A DNA stretch of 5,300 bases, from assembly GCA_002729275.1 (NCBI GenBank), contig PBTP01000126.1, positions 1-5,300 on the forward strand, written 5' to 3'. Positions 1 through 5,300 of this stretch are shown here, in pieces (positions within the stretch are counted from its first letter, which is position 1; each line of letters begins with the position of its first letter). Origin of the DNA: Roseibacillus sp. Its GTDB lineage: Bacteria > Verrucomicrobiota > Verrucomicrobiia > Verrucomicrobiales > Akkermansiaceae. The notes below the pieces were generated by a model. The model had not been told where the DNA came from and did not search any database. It saw nothing but the letters and a program-made list of their open reading frames with translations. The translations under genes and the position numbers were made by a program.

Positions 1-1676
1 GCGCGATTTTTGTTTAGCTTAGAGGTTACGTCTTCATCGTATTGCCGGGCGCTCCATTCCTCTGACAGAAATTTATATTTGAGCGTCAAGGCGGGATCTC
101 CCAGGGGAACCTTGATAGGATAATGTTCGATTTTCATGGCGCTGAGATCAACGATTGAAAATGGCATGAGTAGGGAATCCTGCCACTGATGGCTTTCTGT
201 TGCTATAGAGGTATAGCTGGCGGGACTGATCTCTGCGACCGTTGAGCTACCCTGCTTCATGGCGTAGCAGCGTCCTTCGGGAGAGCGACCAAACAGGATG
301 TCAACTGGTTCGCCTTGTTCCAGTTCAAGGAGGATTCGCTTGGTCGGAGGGGAAAGTCCGTAAGGTGATAAACTAGTGGGGGCATTCGAGGCAAAGCCAA
401 CAACTTCATCGCGCGTGAGCGCTTTTAACACCTTTGCGACAACAGCTTCGTTAGCGGGGGATCGCTGGCCCCCTTCCTGTAGAGTCCATCGAGGGCGCCC
501 AGTCCGATCTTTTCCCAGAAATACATGAATGAGAGAAGTCCGGGTAGATTGGTGGATGGTCATTGACTTGAGAGACGCAATTTCAAAGTTCGCTAGGGTT
601 CTGTCCCTGAGCTGATCCACCTTCAGTGGGAGCTGAGCGAGAGAGATGCCGCCTGCCACGGGGTTGCGGGGAAGCTCGAATACGAGGCCTGGTCGCTCTT
701 CCGAGGTGGCTAATACTGTGTCCGCCTCCGGAGGAGCAGGGGGTTCTATGGTCAGGATGCTCGAAGAAGGGGGCTGATTCGGTCCGGTGCCCTTGGAAGT
801 GAGTTCAATTTGGAGCAGAAACGCTCCGGGCGGACGAGGGGGGATGGTAATTGTGTTCCGTTCATGAATCCGGATTGCTCTTATCTGGGAGAGCCCCACG
901 ATCAGGCCATTGACCATTTCAGGCTTGGTTCTGGTTTCGAGGGGCTTGGTCATGCGCCATGAGGAGGGTTGCTCAGGAGCTCTGCTGAGCAGGATTTCCC
1001 GTCCATCTGACCTGATCCTGATGTCGGAGACACTTTTCTGATCAATTAAAACAGGGTTATGATCGCGAAGGAGGTTCAGGCCGCGATCAAGGATACGTCG
1101 AATGCTGGAGGTCAGCTTTTTTGGAGAAGAACAGACATAGATATGATCGTCCAAAGACCTCTCGCGGGGTCTCACAAAGAAGGTCTCAAGGAGACGCTCC
1201 TCTTTTTCGTCCAGACGATGCCATGCGGAGCGCCGCCCCAAGGTGAAATCGGCGAGAACCTGGTCGTCAGTCCCCTTGAGGGTTATCTGATAGGGGCCGG
1301 TGTCAGAGGCGGATGCGCGCATTCCGCTTTCCTCCTCCGTGATGGCTTTCTTCTTGAAGCTGTCCTCGATGCGAAGGTGGCGAGCAGCGTAGATAATGGT
1401 CTGCAGGATGCCGTAATCTGCCCGGTCTCGTATCGGGGTGGTCATTTGCCAGACTCCTTCGCGCTTTAGGAACCTTGTCCGGTTGTCCTTGATCTTTTCG
1501 ATAATGATTTCTTCGACATCATTCAGTTCAAAGTCTGAGTAAAGGAGGCTGCCGGCTGGTTCAGAGGAGGTTCCAAATAGGAGGCCAAGATCCCTGCTGC
1601 TCAGATGGATGGCGGCGATGCTTCCTGCCATAATGGCTAAAACGGCAAGAATCAGGGTAAACCTTCGAGAGAGCAT
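1..1676 (-). CDS. DUF4340 domain protein, membrane-anchored, partial (C-terminus beyond left edge)
   Basis: Reading the minus strand from the ATG at 1676-1674 gives 558 codons with no stop, running off the window at position 1. An in-frame TAA lies four codons upstream of the ATG, which fixes the 5' limit. The protein starts MLSRRFTLILAVLAIMAG, a single membrane anchor at about residues 6-23 with basic residues before it, so the rest should face the periplasm. The body matches the DUF4340 pattern (PF14238, from memory): W76 and P81 followed by RADYGILQ, then LRDRTLANFEI at 356-366, and YGLSPP at 439-444 followed by an FG at 462-463. It can be read as alternating modules repeated three and a half times (see findings). 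It lies 23 bases after the GldG-like stop with no terminator between, so it is probably the fourth gene of the operon. No clear Shine-Dalgarno sequence precedes it. The biochemical role of the family is unknown; association with the ABC transporter is inferred from context. Confidence 0.88.
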   Translation of the reverse strand, partial: MLSRRFTLILAVLAIMAGSIAAIHLSSRDLGLLFGTSSEPAGSLLYSDFELNDVEEIIIEKIKDNRTRFLKREGVWQMTTPIRDRADYGILQTIIYAARHLRIEDSFKKKAITEEESGMRASASDTGPYQITLKGTDDQVLADFTLGRRSAWHRLDEKEERLLETFFVRPRERSLDDHIYVCSSPKKLTSSIRRILDRGLNLLRDHNPVLIDQKSVSDIRIRSDGREILLSRAPEQPSSWRMTKPLETRTKPEMVNGLIVGLSQIRAIRIHERNTITIPPRPPGAFLLQIELTSKGTGPNQPPSSSILTIEPPAPPEADTVLATSEERPGLVFELPRNPVAGGISLAQLPLKVDQLRDRTLANFEIASLKSMTIHQSTRTSLIHVFLGKDRTGRPRWTLQEGGQRSPANEAVVAKVLKALTRDEVVGFASNAPTSLSPYGLSPPTKRILLELEQGEPVDILFGRSPEGRCYAMKQGSSTVAEISPASYTSIATESHQWQDSLLMPFSIVDLSAMKIEHYPIKVPLGDPALTLKYKFLSEEWSARQYDEDVTSKLNKNR

Positions 1677-1699
1677 AGTATCGGTCGTTTACCCATCGC

Positions 1700-3244
1700 C
1701 TAGGAGCGCCTTGCGTTCCAGATAGAGAGTGAGATCAGCAGGAAGAGCCCCGGCACAAAGAAGAGATTAAGCTTATTCACGAAGGACACTTTCTGGGAGG
1801 AGAGAAGAAGTTTGTAGTAACGTATTGGTTTAGGGCCAATTCCGGACAGTTCCTCCCGGCCAATAAGCCAGTTGCTGGTATTTCGGAGAAAGTCGATATG
1901 CTCTTTCTGCCTGCTGCGAGGTCGAAGAAAGTCCTTATTGGCCACAATAATCATCCGAGAGGTGCTTTCTGCGGTCTGCTCGTTGCGCTCGTTGCCGCGG
2001 GAGACCGAGGCGGCAAGGTAGTGTGGGCCCGGTAAAAGTGCAGTCCCGTCAAGCGGCTGGGCTATGACGCTTTCGCTAGCAGTGATCAAGGCAAGAGGAA
2101 GGATCTGTCTTAGTTCGAGATCTTCTGCGTTTTCTCTCAACTCCAGTGACGAGGTAGCACCCTCAAACATGGTGGAGGCATTGCCGAGGTCTCCTACGGC
2201 AGCTGCGTTTGTAAAGGTCGCAGGAATATCAAAGGTCCTCTGGCTTCCCTTGGCCGTCGACAGGCGTACCGCTCTCGGGGTGACCCCGTGCTCTCTCAGG
2301 AACGCGCGAATGTTGGGGGGTTGCTCCTTTCTCGTGGGGTCCATAACTACGAGGAGAGAGGCCTTGGGGCGTTTCCAGTATTCGCGAAGGACTGCCATCT
2401 CCTGTGCATTAAGGTCGAAGCGAGGGGCCACCAATGCGATTCCTGCCGCGTCATCTGGAATTCGGTCGAGTCCGGAAATTCGGAATGGTGCTATTTCGAT
2501 GTTCAAGCTGGCGAATGTACGGCTTAGAAATGACCAAGGGGCATCTTCTTCTGATCCAGCGATTTGGCTTTTATCAGCAAGAAAATACATGCGGCGGGGC
2601 GCTCCCTCGAGTGCTCGGCGGAGGGAGGCTGTTATCTGGTCCTCGTCCCGATAGCCAATCACTCTCCGCCCTCTTCGCTGATCACTACTGAACACGAGCA
2701 TATCTTGAACGGCAATGAATCTGATATGAGCTTTCCGCATTTCCTCTTCGGTGCGCTCGGGGGTCTCGGCTTTAGTGCTCTGGGTAAGGGAAGGAAGAGC
2801 GTCGATGATGATCGTATCTTCAACAAATGCGGTTTCGTATTTGTCCGCAATCGCGATAGCGGCATCGCTGTCGCGAACATAGTCTATCAGTTGAACCCGG
2901 ATAGTGCCCTCGCTGAGACGCTCGTAAGCATGGAGCATATTAGATACTCTTGGATAGTGGGCAGAATTTCTCCGGACTGCGGCGATGATTTTAACAGGGT
3001 TCTTTCGGGCGCGGAAAGAGCTGGATTGAAGGAGATTACGAGTTTGATTTGAGAGAGTAAAATCCTTGTTCTGACTAAGGTCCCAGACTGTTTGACGATT
3101 TCCCGCAAAGTAATTCACGGAGAGTAGAATCGTCAGGCAGAGGAAAAGCTGCAGCATCATCATGCGGCCCTCGGATCCAGAGCGTCTTCGGCCTTTCTGT
3201 GGCGGAGGGCTCTGCTCCTCAAGGGTGTTGGGTTTCTCCTTCAT
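1700..3244 (-). CDS. GldG-like ABC transporter auxiliary protein
   Basis: This 514-residue protein has the architecture of the GldG / ABC_transp_aux family (PF09822). A basic, proline-rich N-terminal tail (1-27) leads into a membrane helix at about 30-47. The family hallmark follows at 54-66 (WDLSQNKDFTLSN). A large extracytoplasmic domain then runs to about 490, and a second helix (about 492-509, containing FVPGLFLLISL) ends in NARRS. Further family-like features are DEDQITASLRRAL at 200-212, an E282...W290 stretch leading to VVMDPT at 299-304, and a late VANKDFL ... NWLIG element (434-462). It follows the permease stop by 14 bases and probably acts as the extracytoplasmic partner of the ATPase-permease pair. 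The start is uncertain. The ATG at 3244 has no usable ribosome site, whereas an in-frame ATG at 3163 (M28) has GAGG five bases upstream. I keep 3244 because it supplies the basic residues expected before the first helix. GldG is needed for gliding in some Bacteroidota, but gliding is not implied here. Confidence 0.85.
   Translation of the reverse strand: MKEKPNTLEEQSPPPQKGRRRSGSEGRMMMLQLFLCLTILLSVNYFAGNRQTVWDLSQNKDFTLSNQTRNLLQSSSFRARKNPVKIIAAVRRNSAHYPRVSNMLHAYERLSEGTIRVQLIDYVRDSDAAIAIADKYETAFVEDTIIIDALPSLTQSTKAETPERTEEEMRKAHIRFIAVQDMLVFSSDQRRGRRVIGYRDEDQITASLRRALEGAPRRMYFLADKSQIAGSEEDAPWSFLSRTFASLNIEIAPFRISGLDRIPDDAAGIALVAPRFDLNAQEMAVLREYWKRPKASLLVVMDPTRKEQPPNIRAFLREHGVTPRAVRLSTAKGSQRTFDIPATFTNAAAVGDLGNASTMFEGATSSLELRENAEDLELRQILPLALITASESVIAQPLDGTALLPGPHYLAASVSRGNERNEQTAESTSRMIIVANKDFLRPRSRQKEHIDFLRNTSNWLIGREELSGIGPKPIRYYKLLLSSQKVSFVNKLNLFFVPGLFLLISLSIWNARRS
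3169..3172 (-). promoter_or_regulatory. Possible internal ribosome binding site within the GldG-like gene
   Basis: GAGG on the minus strand ends five bases before an in-frame ATG at 3163 (codon 28), the first of three consecutive ATG codons at the start of the first membrane helix. It could direct an alternative, 487-residue product without the basic tail. It also simply encodes part of SEGR, so it may be chance. Confidence 0.25.
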
Positions 3245-3258
3245 GACAAATTATGAAC

Positions 3259-4011
3259 CTAGCTTTTCCAACGCCGGTAGTTGAGGGCGTGATGAGTCAT
3301 GAGGAGGACAAAGGCTGTTGCAGTCAGGTAATAGATAACCGTGCGGCTGTTAATCAGCCCCCGTGAGAAGTCGCGGAGGTGTTCACTGGCCGAGATATGG
3401 TGAAACAGCGAAGCTGCTGGAAACTGATCTCCGTAAATCGCAGTGATATACCCTAGGAAGTAGTGAATAAAGAGGAGCCCGACGGTGATCACTCCAGCGA
3501 TGATTTGGCTTGAAGTCAGGGCTGAAGCAAAGGTTCCAATGGCGAGAAACAGGGAGCCCATGAGAAGGATCAGGAAGAATGCTCCCACAAGAGAGCCCGC
3601 GCTGAAGGGAGGGTCCAGATTCGTCAGGAGGCCAAAGATTTGAAATTGAAGGAAACTCGGAATCCAGAGAAGAAGGTAAAAGCACAGGGTAGCGAAGTAT
3701 TTTCCCAAGACGAGCTGTGAGGTCTGCACGGGCGCGGTCAGGAGGGTCTCGAGGGTTCCGGCCCGCTCTTCCTCGGCAAAGAGGCGCATGGTAATCAGGG
3801 GAAAGAGAGCGAGAAAGTAGAACCAGAACTGGGGCATATGGAAAACGATGTAGACCAGACTTTCCGGGATTGGTGCGTCCTGAAGAGCCTTCATTGCGCT
3901 GGAGACCGACCAGCCCTGCATGACTGTTACCAGGGTTAGAAGAATCCATCCCAATGGACTCAGGAAGAAACCTCGGAGCTCCTTGCGGAGGATGACAAGA
4001 AGGGTGCTCAT
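3259..4011 (-). CDS. ABC-2 type transporter permease (GldF-like)
   Basis: This 250-residue integral membrane protein is of the ABC-2 permease family. It opens with the amphipathic elbow typical of the group (RKELRGFFLSPLGW, 9-22). About six hydrophobic segments follow, near 20-34, 57-76, 105-126, 140-164, 168-190 and 223-241. The cytoplasmic family motif is clear at 71-104: P-L-I-T-M-R, then AEEERAGTLETLLTAPV, then LVLGKY. This loop is the expected contact with the ATPase. The segment HLRDFSRGLINSRTVIYY (211-228) is also characteristic. The frame is open back to an ATG at 4044, inside the ATPase gene. I chose the ATG at 4011 because it lies one base after the ATPase stop, has a good ribosome site, and begins the protein as homologues usually begin. 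It should form the membrane channel, probably as a dimer. The substrate is unknown, since ABC-2 permeases export lipids, polysaccharides, drugs or other cargo. Confidence 0.92.
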   Translation of the reverse strand: MSTLLVILRKELRGFFLSPLGWILLTLVTVMQGWSVSSAMKALQDAPIPESLVYIVFHMPQFWFYFLALFPLITMRLFAEEERAGTLETLLTAPVQTSQLVLGKYFATLCFYLLLWIPSFLQFQIFGLLTNLDPPFSAGSLVGAFFLILLMGSLFLAIGTFASALTSSQIIAGVITVGLLFIHYFLGYITAIYGDQFPAASLFHHISASEHLRDFSRGLINSRTVIYYLTATAFVLLMTHHALNYRRWKS

Positions 4012-4012
4012 T

Positions 4013-4945
4013 TCAGTCCTTCCGCGTAAGTTCAACGAAAACATCCTCCAGTGTAGCTGCGTGGCGGTGAAGGCTCCGTAAAGGCCATCCCTCTTCCCGG
4101 GCGAGGTTCGCCAGTCGTTCGCGGGTGTCGGTGCCCGATTCGACTAGGATAGAAAATTCGCCCCAGCTTCCACGATCCCGCTCATGGGTGACCTTCTTGA
4201 CTTGATCAAGACTACTCATTTTCTCATGGGCGACCAAGGGGTCAGCCTTCAATTCAATGGAGATGCGGCCGGCACTGCGCATCTTAGAAACCAAGTTTGA
4301 GGGGGTGTCTGAGGCGAGAACCATTCCTCCGTCAATAATCACGATCTTATCACAGATCATTTCCACCTCACTCAGAATATGAGTAGAAAGGAGAATGGTG
4401 TGGGACTCTCCAAGTTCCTTGATGAGATGCCGAATAGACCGGATTTGGTTCGGATCGAGTCCGTTGGTTGGCTCGTCGAGGATCAGGAGAGGTGGATCGT
4501 GGATCAGGGCGTCGGCCAATCCTACCCGCTGGCGGAATCCCTTGGAAAGGGTCTTGATCATCTTACGGCGGACGTCACCTAATCCGCAGCGCTCAATGAC
4601 CTCATCCATGCGGCGGCGAAGGGTATTTCCCCTTAGTCCTTTAATGTGACCGCGAAAGCGCAAATATTCACGTATTCGCATGTCGCGGTAGAGAGGGACT
4701 GATTCGGGAAGGTAGCCGATGCGTTGGCGGGTTTCCAAGGAGTGCTTGCTCACATCCAGTCCATCGACGGCGGCTGTCCCGCTGGTTGCAGGCAGAAACC
4801 CGGTAAGGATACGTATTGTAGTGGTCTTCCCGGCACCATTTGGGCCTAGGAAGCCGACTACTTCTCCCTTTGCAGCTTCGAATGTGGCCCCGGATACCGC
4901 TGAATGTCGGCCGAAGCGTTTGGTGAGATTGTCAACCTTGATCAT
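4013..4945 (-). CDS. ABC transporter ATP-binding protein (GldA/CcmA-type)
   Basis: This complete 310-residue cytoplasmic ATPase starts MIKVDNLTKRFG, the usual opening of the family. Walker A is GPNGAGKTT at 34-42, the signature is LSKGFRQR at 133-140, Walker B is LLILDEP at 153-159, the D-loop follows as GLDP at 162-165, and the switch histidine is H189 in STHIL. At the Q-loop position the sequence reads GYLPE (77-81), with glutamate in place of glutamine, as commonly seen in ATPases paired with ABC-2 permeases. A C-terminal extension of about 90 residues ends in TLEDVFVELT (298-307), typical of ABC-2 exporters. All catalytic elements are intact, so it should be active and power the permease encoded just downstream. 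It is the first gene of the operon. No Shine-Dalgarno sequence is visible before the ATG, but the motif-perfect N-terminus makes this start likely. The nearest named relatives are GldA-like; the export substrate cannot be inferred. Confidence 0.95.
   Translation of the reverse strand: MIKVDNLTKRFGRHSAVSGATFEAAKGEVVGFLGPNGAGKTTTIRILTGFLPATSGTAAVDGLDVSKHSLETRQRIGYLPESVPLYRDMRIREYLRFRGHIKGLRGNTLRRRMDEVIERCGLGDVRRKMIKTLSKGFRQRVGLADALIHDPPLLILDEPTNGLDPNQIRSIRHLIKELGESHTILLSTHILSEVEMICDKIVIIDGGMVLASDTPSNLVSKMRSAGRISIELKADPLVAHEKMSSLDQVKKVTHERDRGSWGEFSILVESGTDTRERLANLAREEGWPLRSLHRHAATLEDVFVELTRKD
4017..4021 (-). promoter_or_regulatory. Ribosome binding site of the permease, inside the ATPase 3' end
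   Basis: Read on the minus strand, AAGGA (within GGAAGGA) ends five bases before the ATG at 4011. It overlaps the last sense codons of the ATPase, and the stop TGA is separated from the ATG by one base. This decides the permease start over the upstream in-frame ATG at 4044 and suggests translational coupling of ATPase and permease. It is the only strong Shine-Dalgarno sequence seen before a chosen start in this operon. Confidence 0.75.
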
Positions 4946-4979
4946 CTTGGGTATGACGAGAACCGGTTTGCATGTGCGA

Positions 4980-5008
4980 TTGACTCTCCGAGTAAGAGAC
5001 CTTAACTA
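4980..5008 (+). promoter_or_regulatory. Weak candidate sigma-70 promoter for sucA
   Basis: TTGACT at 4980-4985 matches the -35 consensus at five of six positions. At 16-17 bases spacing lies TTAACTA (5002-5008), a poor -10 match with about half or fewer of the consensus bases. Transcription would start near 5014-5016 and leave a leader of about 65 bases. The position is sensible but the -10 is weak, so this is only a candidate. Confidence 0.25.
4982..5000. repeat. Small imperfect inverted repeat overlapping the candidate -35 box
   Basis: GACTCT (4982-4987) and AGAGAC (4995-5000) pair at five of six positions across a seven-base gap. A nested ACTC/GAGT pair (4983-4986 and 4990-4993) uses part of the same bases. 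It overlaps the candidate -35 and sits midway between the divergent genes, where an operator could lie. Arms this short occur by chance. Confidence 0.2.
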
Positions 5009-5079
5009 AAGCGAAACGTGGCCGGCACCAAGGAAGAAAACCCCAAGGGCCGTCTACCAATCCCCTCTGGTCACGCTCG

Positions 5080-5300
5080 ATGAACTCATCCGTTACCGCC
5101 CGCATGAGCCCTAATCTGCTGGAAGCGAATTATCAACGCTGGCTCGATGACCCGACGGGCATTGAGCCTACGTGGGCGGCCTTTTTCGAGGGTTTTGAAC
5201 TGGGAGCTGCCCAGCTTGAGGAACTGGGAGAGGCTGACCAGAATGCAGCTGCCACGGCCAAAGCGGTAGCGGTAGCGGAGGAAGGAGAGGACTCAGCCGC
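5080..5300 (+). CDS. sucA: 2-oxoglutarate dehydrogenase E1 component, N-terminal fragment (C-terminus beyond right edge)
   Basis: From the ATG at 5080 the plus strand is open for 73 codons to the window end. Residues 9-42 contain SPNLLEANYQRWLDDPTG followed by IEPTWAAFFEGFE. This is the N-terminal E1o motif (a tyrosine, then D-P, then W...FF), the segment implicated in docking E1 to the E2 succinyltransferase in characterised enzymes. After it comes an Ala/Glu-rich stretch (about 45-73) that looks like a flexible linker before the thiamine-diphosphate domain, which is outside the window. The full enzyme is normally about 900 residues and performs the thiamine-dependent decarboxylation of 2-oxoglutarate in the TCA cycle, in the cytoplasm. 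No Shine-Dalgarno sequence precedes the ATG. A second in-frame ATG at 5104 (M9), also without one, is an alternative start just before the conserved motif. The gene is divergent from the transporter operon and functionally unrelated to it. odhA is an equivalent symbol. Confidence 0.88.
   Translation, partial: MNSSVTARMSPNLLEANYQRWLDDPTGIEPTWAAFFEGFELGAAQLEELGEADQNAAATAKAVAVAEEGEDSA

Larger units (their letters stand above)
4946..5079. other. Divergent intergenic region between the ABC operon and sucA
   Basis: These 134 bases hold no gene. They must contain the start signals for sucA to the right and, most simply, for the transporter operon to the left. I find only one weak promoter candidate, on the plus strand, and no convincing sigma-70 pair on the minus strand. 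AACCGGTT at 4961-4968 is a perfect 8-base palindrome, and a small imperfect dyad lies at 4982-5000. No terminator is expected here and none is seen. Confidence 0.7.

Noticed and set aside
1059..1469. Plus-strand open frame of 136 codons
   Set aside because: It lies wholly antisense to the DUF4340 gene, whose minus-strand frame is continuous and shows family motifs. The plus-strand translation shows no recognisable domain and no ribosome site.
1677..1699. Possible terminator or separate promoter between the GldG-like and DUF4340 genes
   Set aside because: The 23-base gap contains no hairpin followed by a T run and no promoter-like pair, so read-through from the operon is the simplest reading.
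2064..3052. Several overlapping plus-strand open frames (2064-2654, 2288-2527, 2434-2691, 2564-3052)
   Set aside because: All are antisense to the GldG-like gene, which has a coherent family architecture. Their translations are low-complexity Arg/Ser-rich or featureless, as expected for shadow frames.
2659..3108. Two short minus-strand frames of 73 codons each (2659-2880 and 2887-3108)
   Set aside because: They overlap the GldG-like gene in another frame and show no domain or start signal.
3383..3949. Minus-strand open frame of 188 codons within the permease gene
   Set aside because: It is a shifted frame on the same strand. Its translation is rich in Pro, Arg and Ser with no membrane segments, whereas the other frame encodes a clear ABC-2 permease.
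4012..4044. Longer permease start at the ATG at 4044, adding 11 residues
   Set aside because: It would overlap the ATPase gene by 32 bases and has no supporting ribosome site, while the ATG at 4011 has AAGGA at good spacing and gives the usual family N-terminus.
4379..5009. Plus-strand frames opposite the ATPase gene (4379-4582, 4395-4649, 4719-5009)
   Set aside because: They are antisense shadows of a motif-perfect ABC ATPase. The last runs into the intergenic region but shows no recognisable protein features.
4945..5079. Minus-strand promoter for the transporter operon
   Set aside because: I compared several hexamers (TTGGTG with TAGTTA at 17 bases; CATACC next to the ATG) with the consensus. 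None matched well enough to list as a feature.

Overview
This window looks like part of a bacterial chromosome from a Gram-negative lineage, most likely Verrucomicrobiota (Opitutae-like). The assignment is an inference. It rests on the N-terminus of a 2-oxoglutarate dehydrogenase E1 at the right edge and on an ABC ATPase / ABC-2 permease / GldG-like / DUF4340 gene order that I associate with that phylum. Base composition is moderate and looks even throughout. I see no sign of mobile DNA, RNA genes or CRISPR.

Layout: positions 1-4945 are almost fully coding on the minus strand and form one compact four-gene operon, read right to left. It begins with an ABC transporter ATPase (4945 to 4013). 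One base after its stop comes a six-helix ABC-2 permease (4011 to 3259). After 14 bases comes a GldG-like protein anchored by a helix at each end (3244 to 1700). After 23 bases comes a long DUF4340-type protein with one N-terminal anchor (1676 to beyond position 1). This last gene fills about a third of the window and is cut by the left edge. A 134-base divergent intergenic region (4946-5079) separates the operon from the first 73 codons of a plus-strand sucA/odhA gene, cut by the right edge.

How the genes work together: the ATPase should drive the permease from the cytoplasmic side. The GldG-like and DUF4340 proteins each carry a large domain predicted to lie outside the cytoplasmic membrane, so they are the likely extracytoplasmic partners of the transporter. 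The cargo and physiological role cannot be read from the sequence. The resemblance to GldA/GldF/GldG of gliding Bacteroidota is a family resemblance and does not show that this organism glides. The sucA gene belongs to the TCA cycle and shares only the divergent upstream region.

The most notable observation is inside the DUF4340 protein. Its visible 558 residues resolve into a degenerate tandem repeat of about 145-165 residues, seen as three full units and the start of a fourth.
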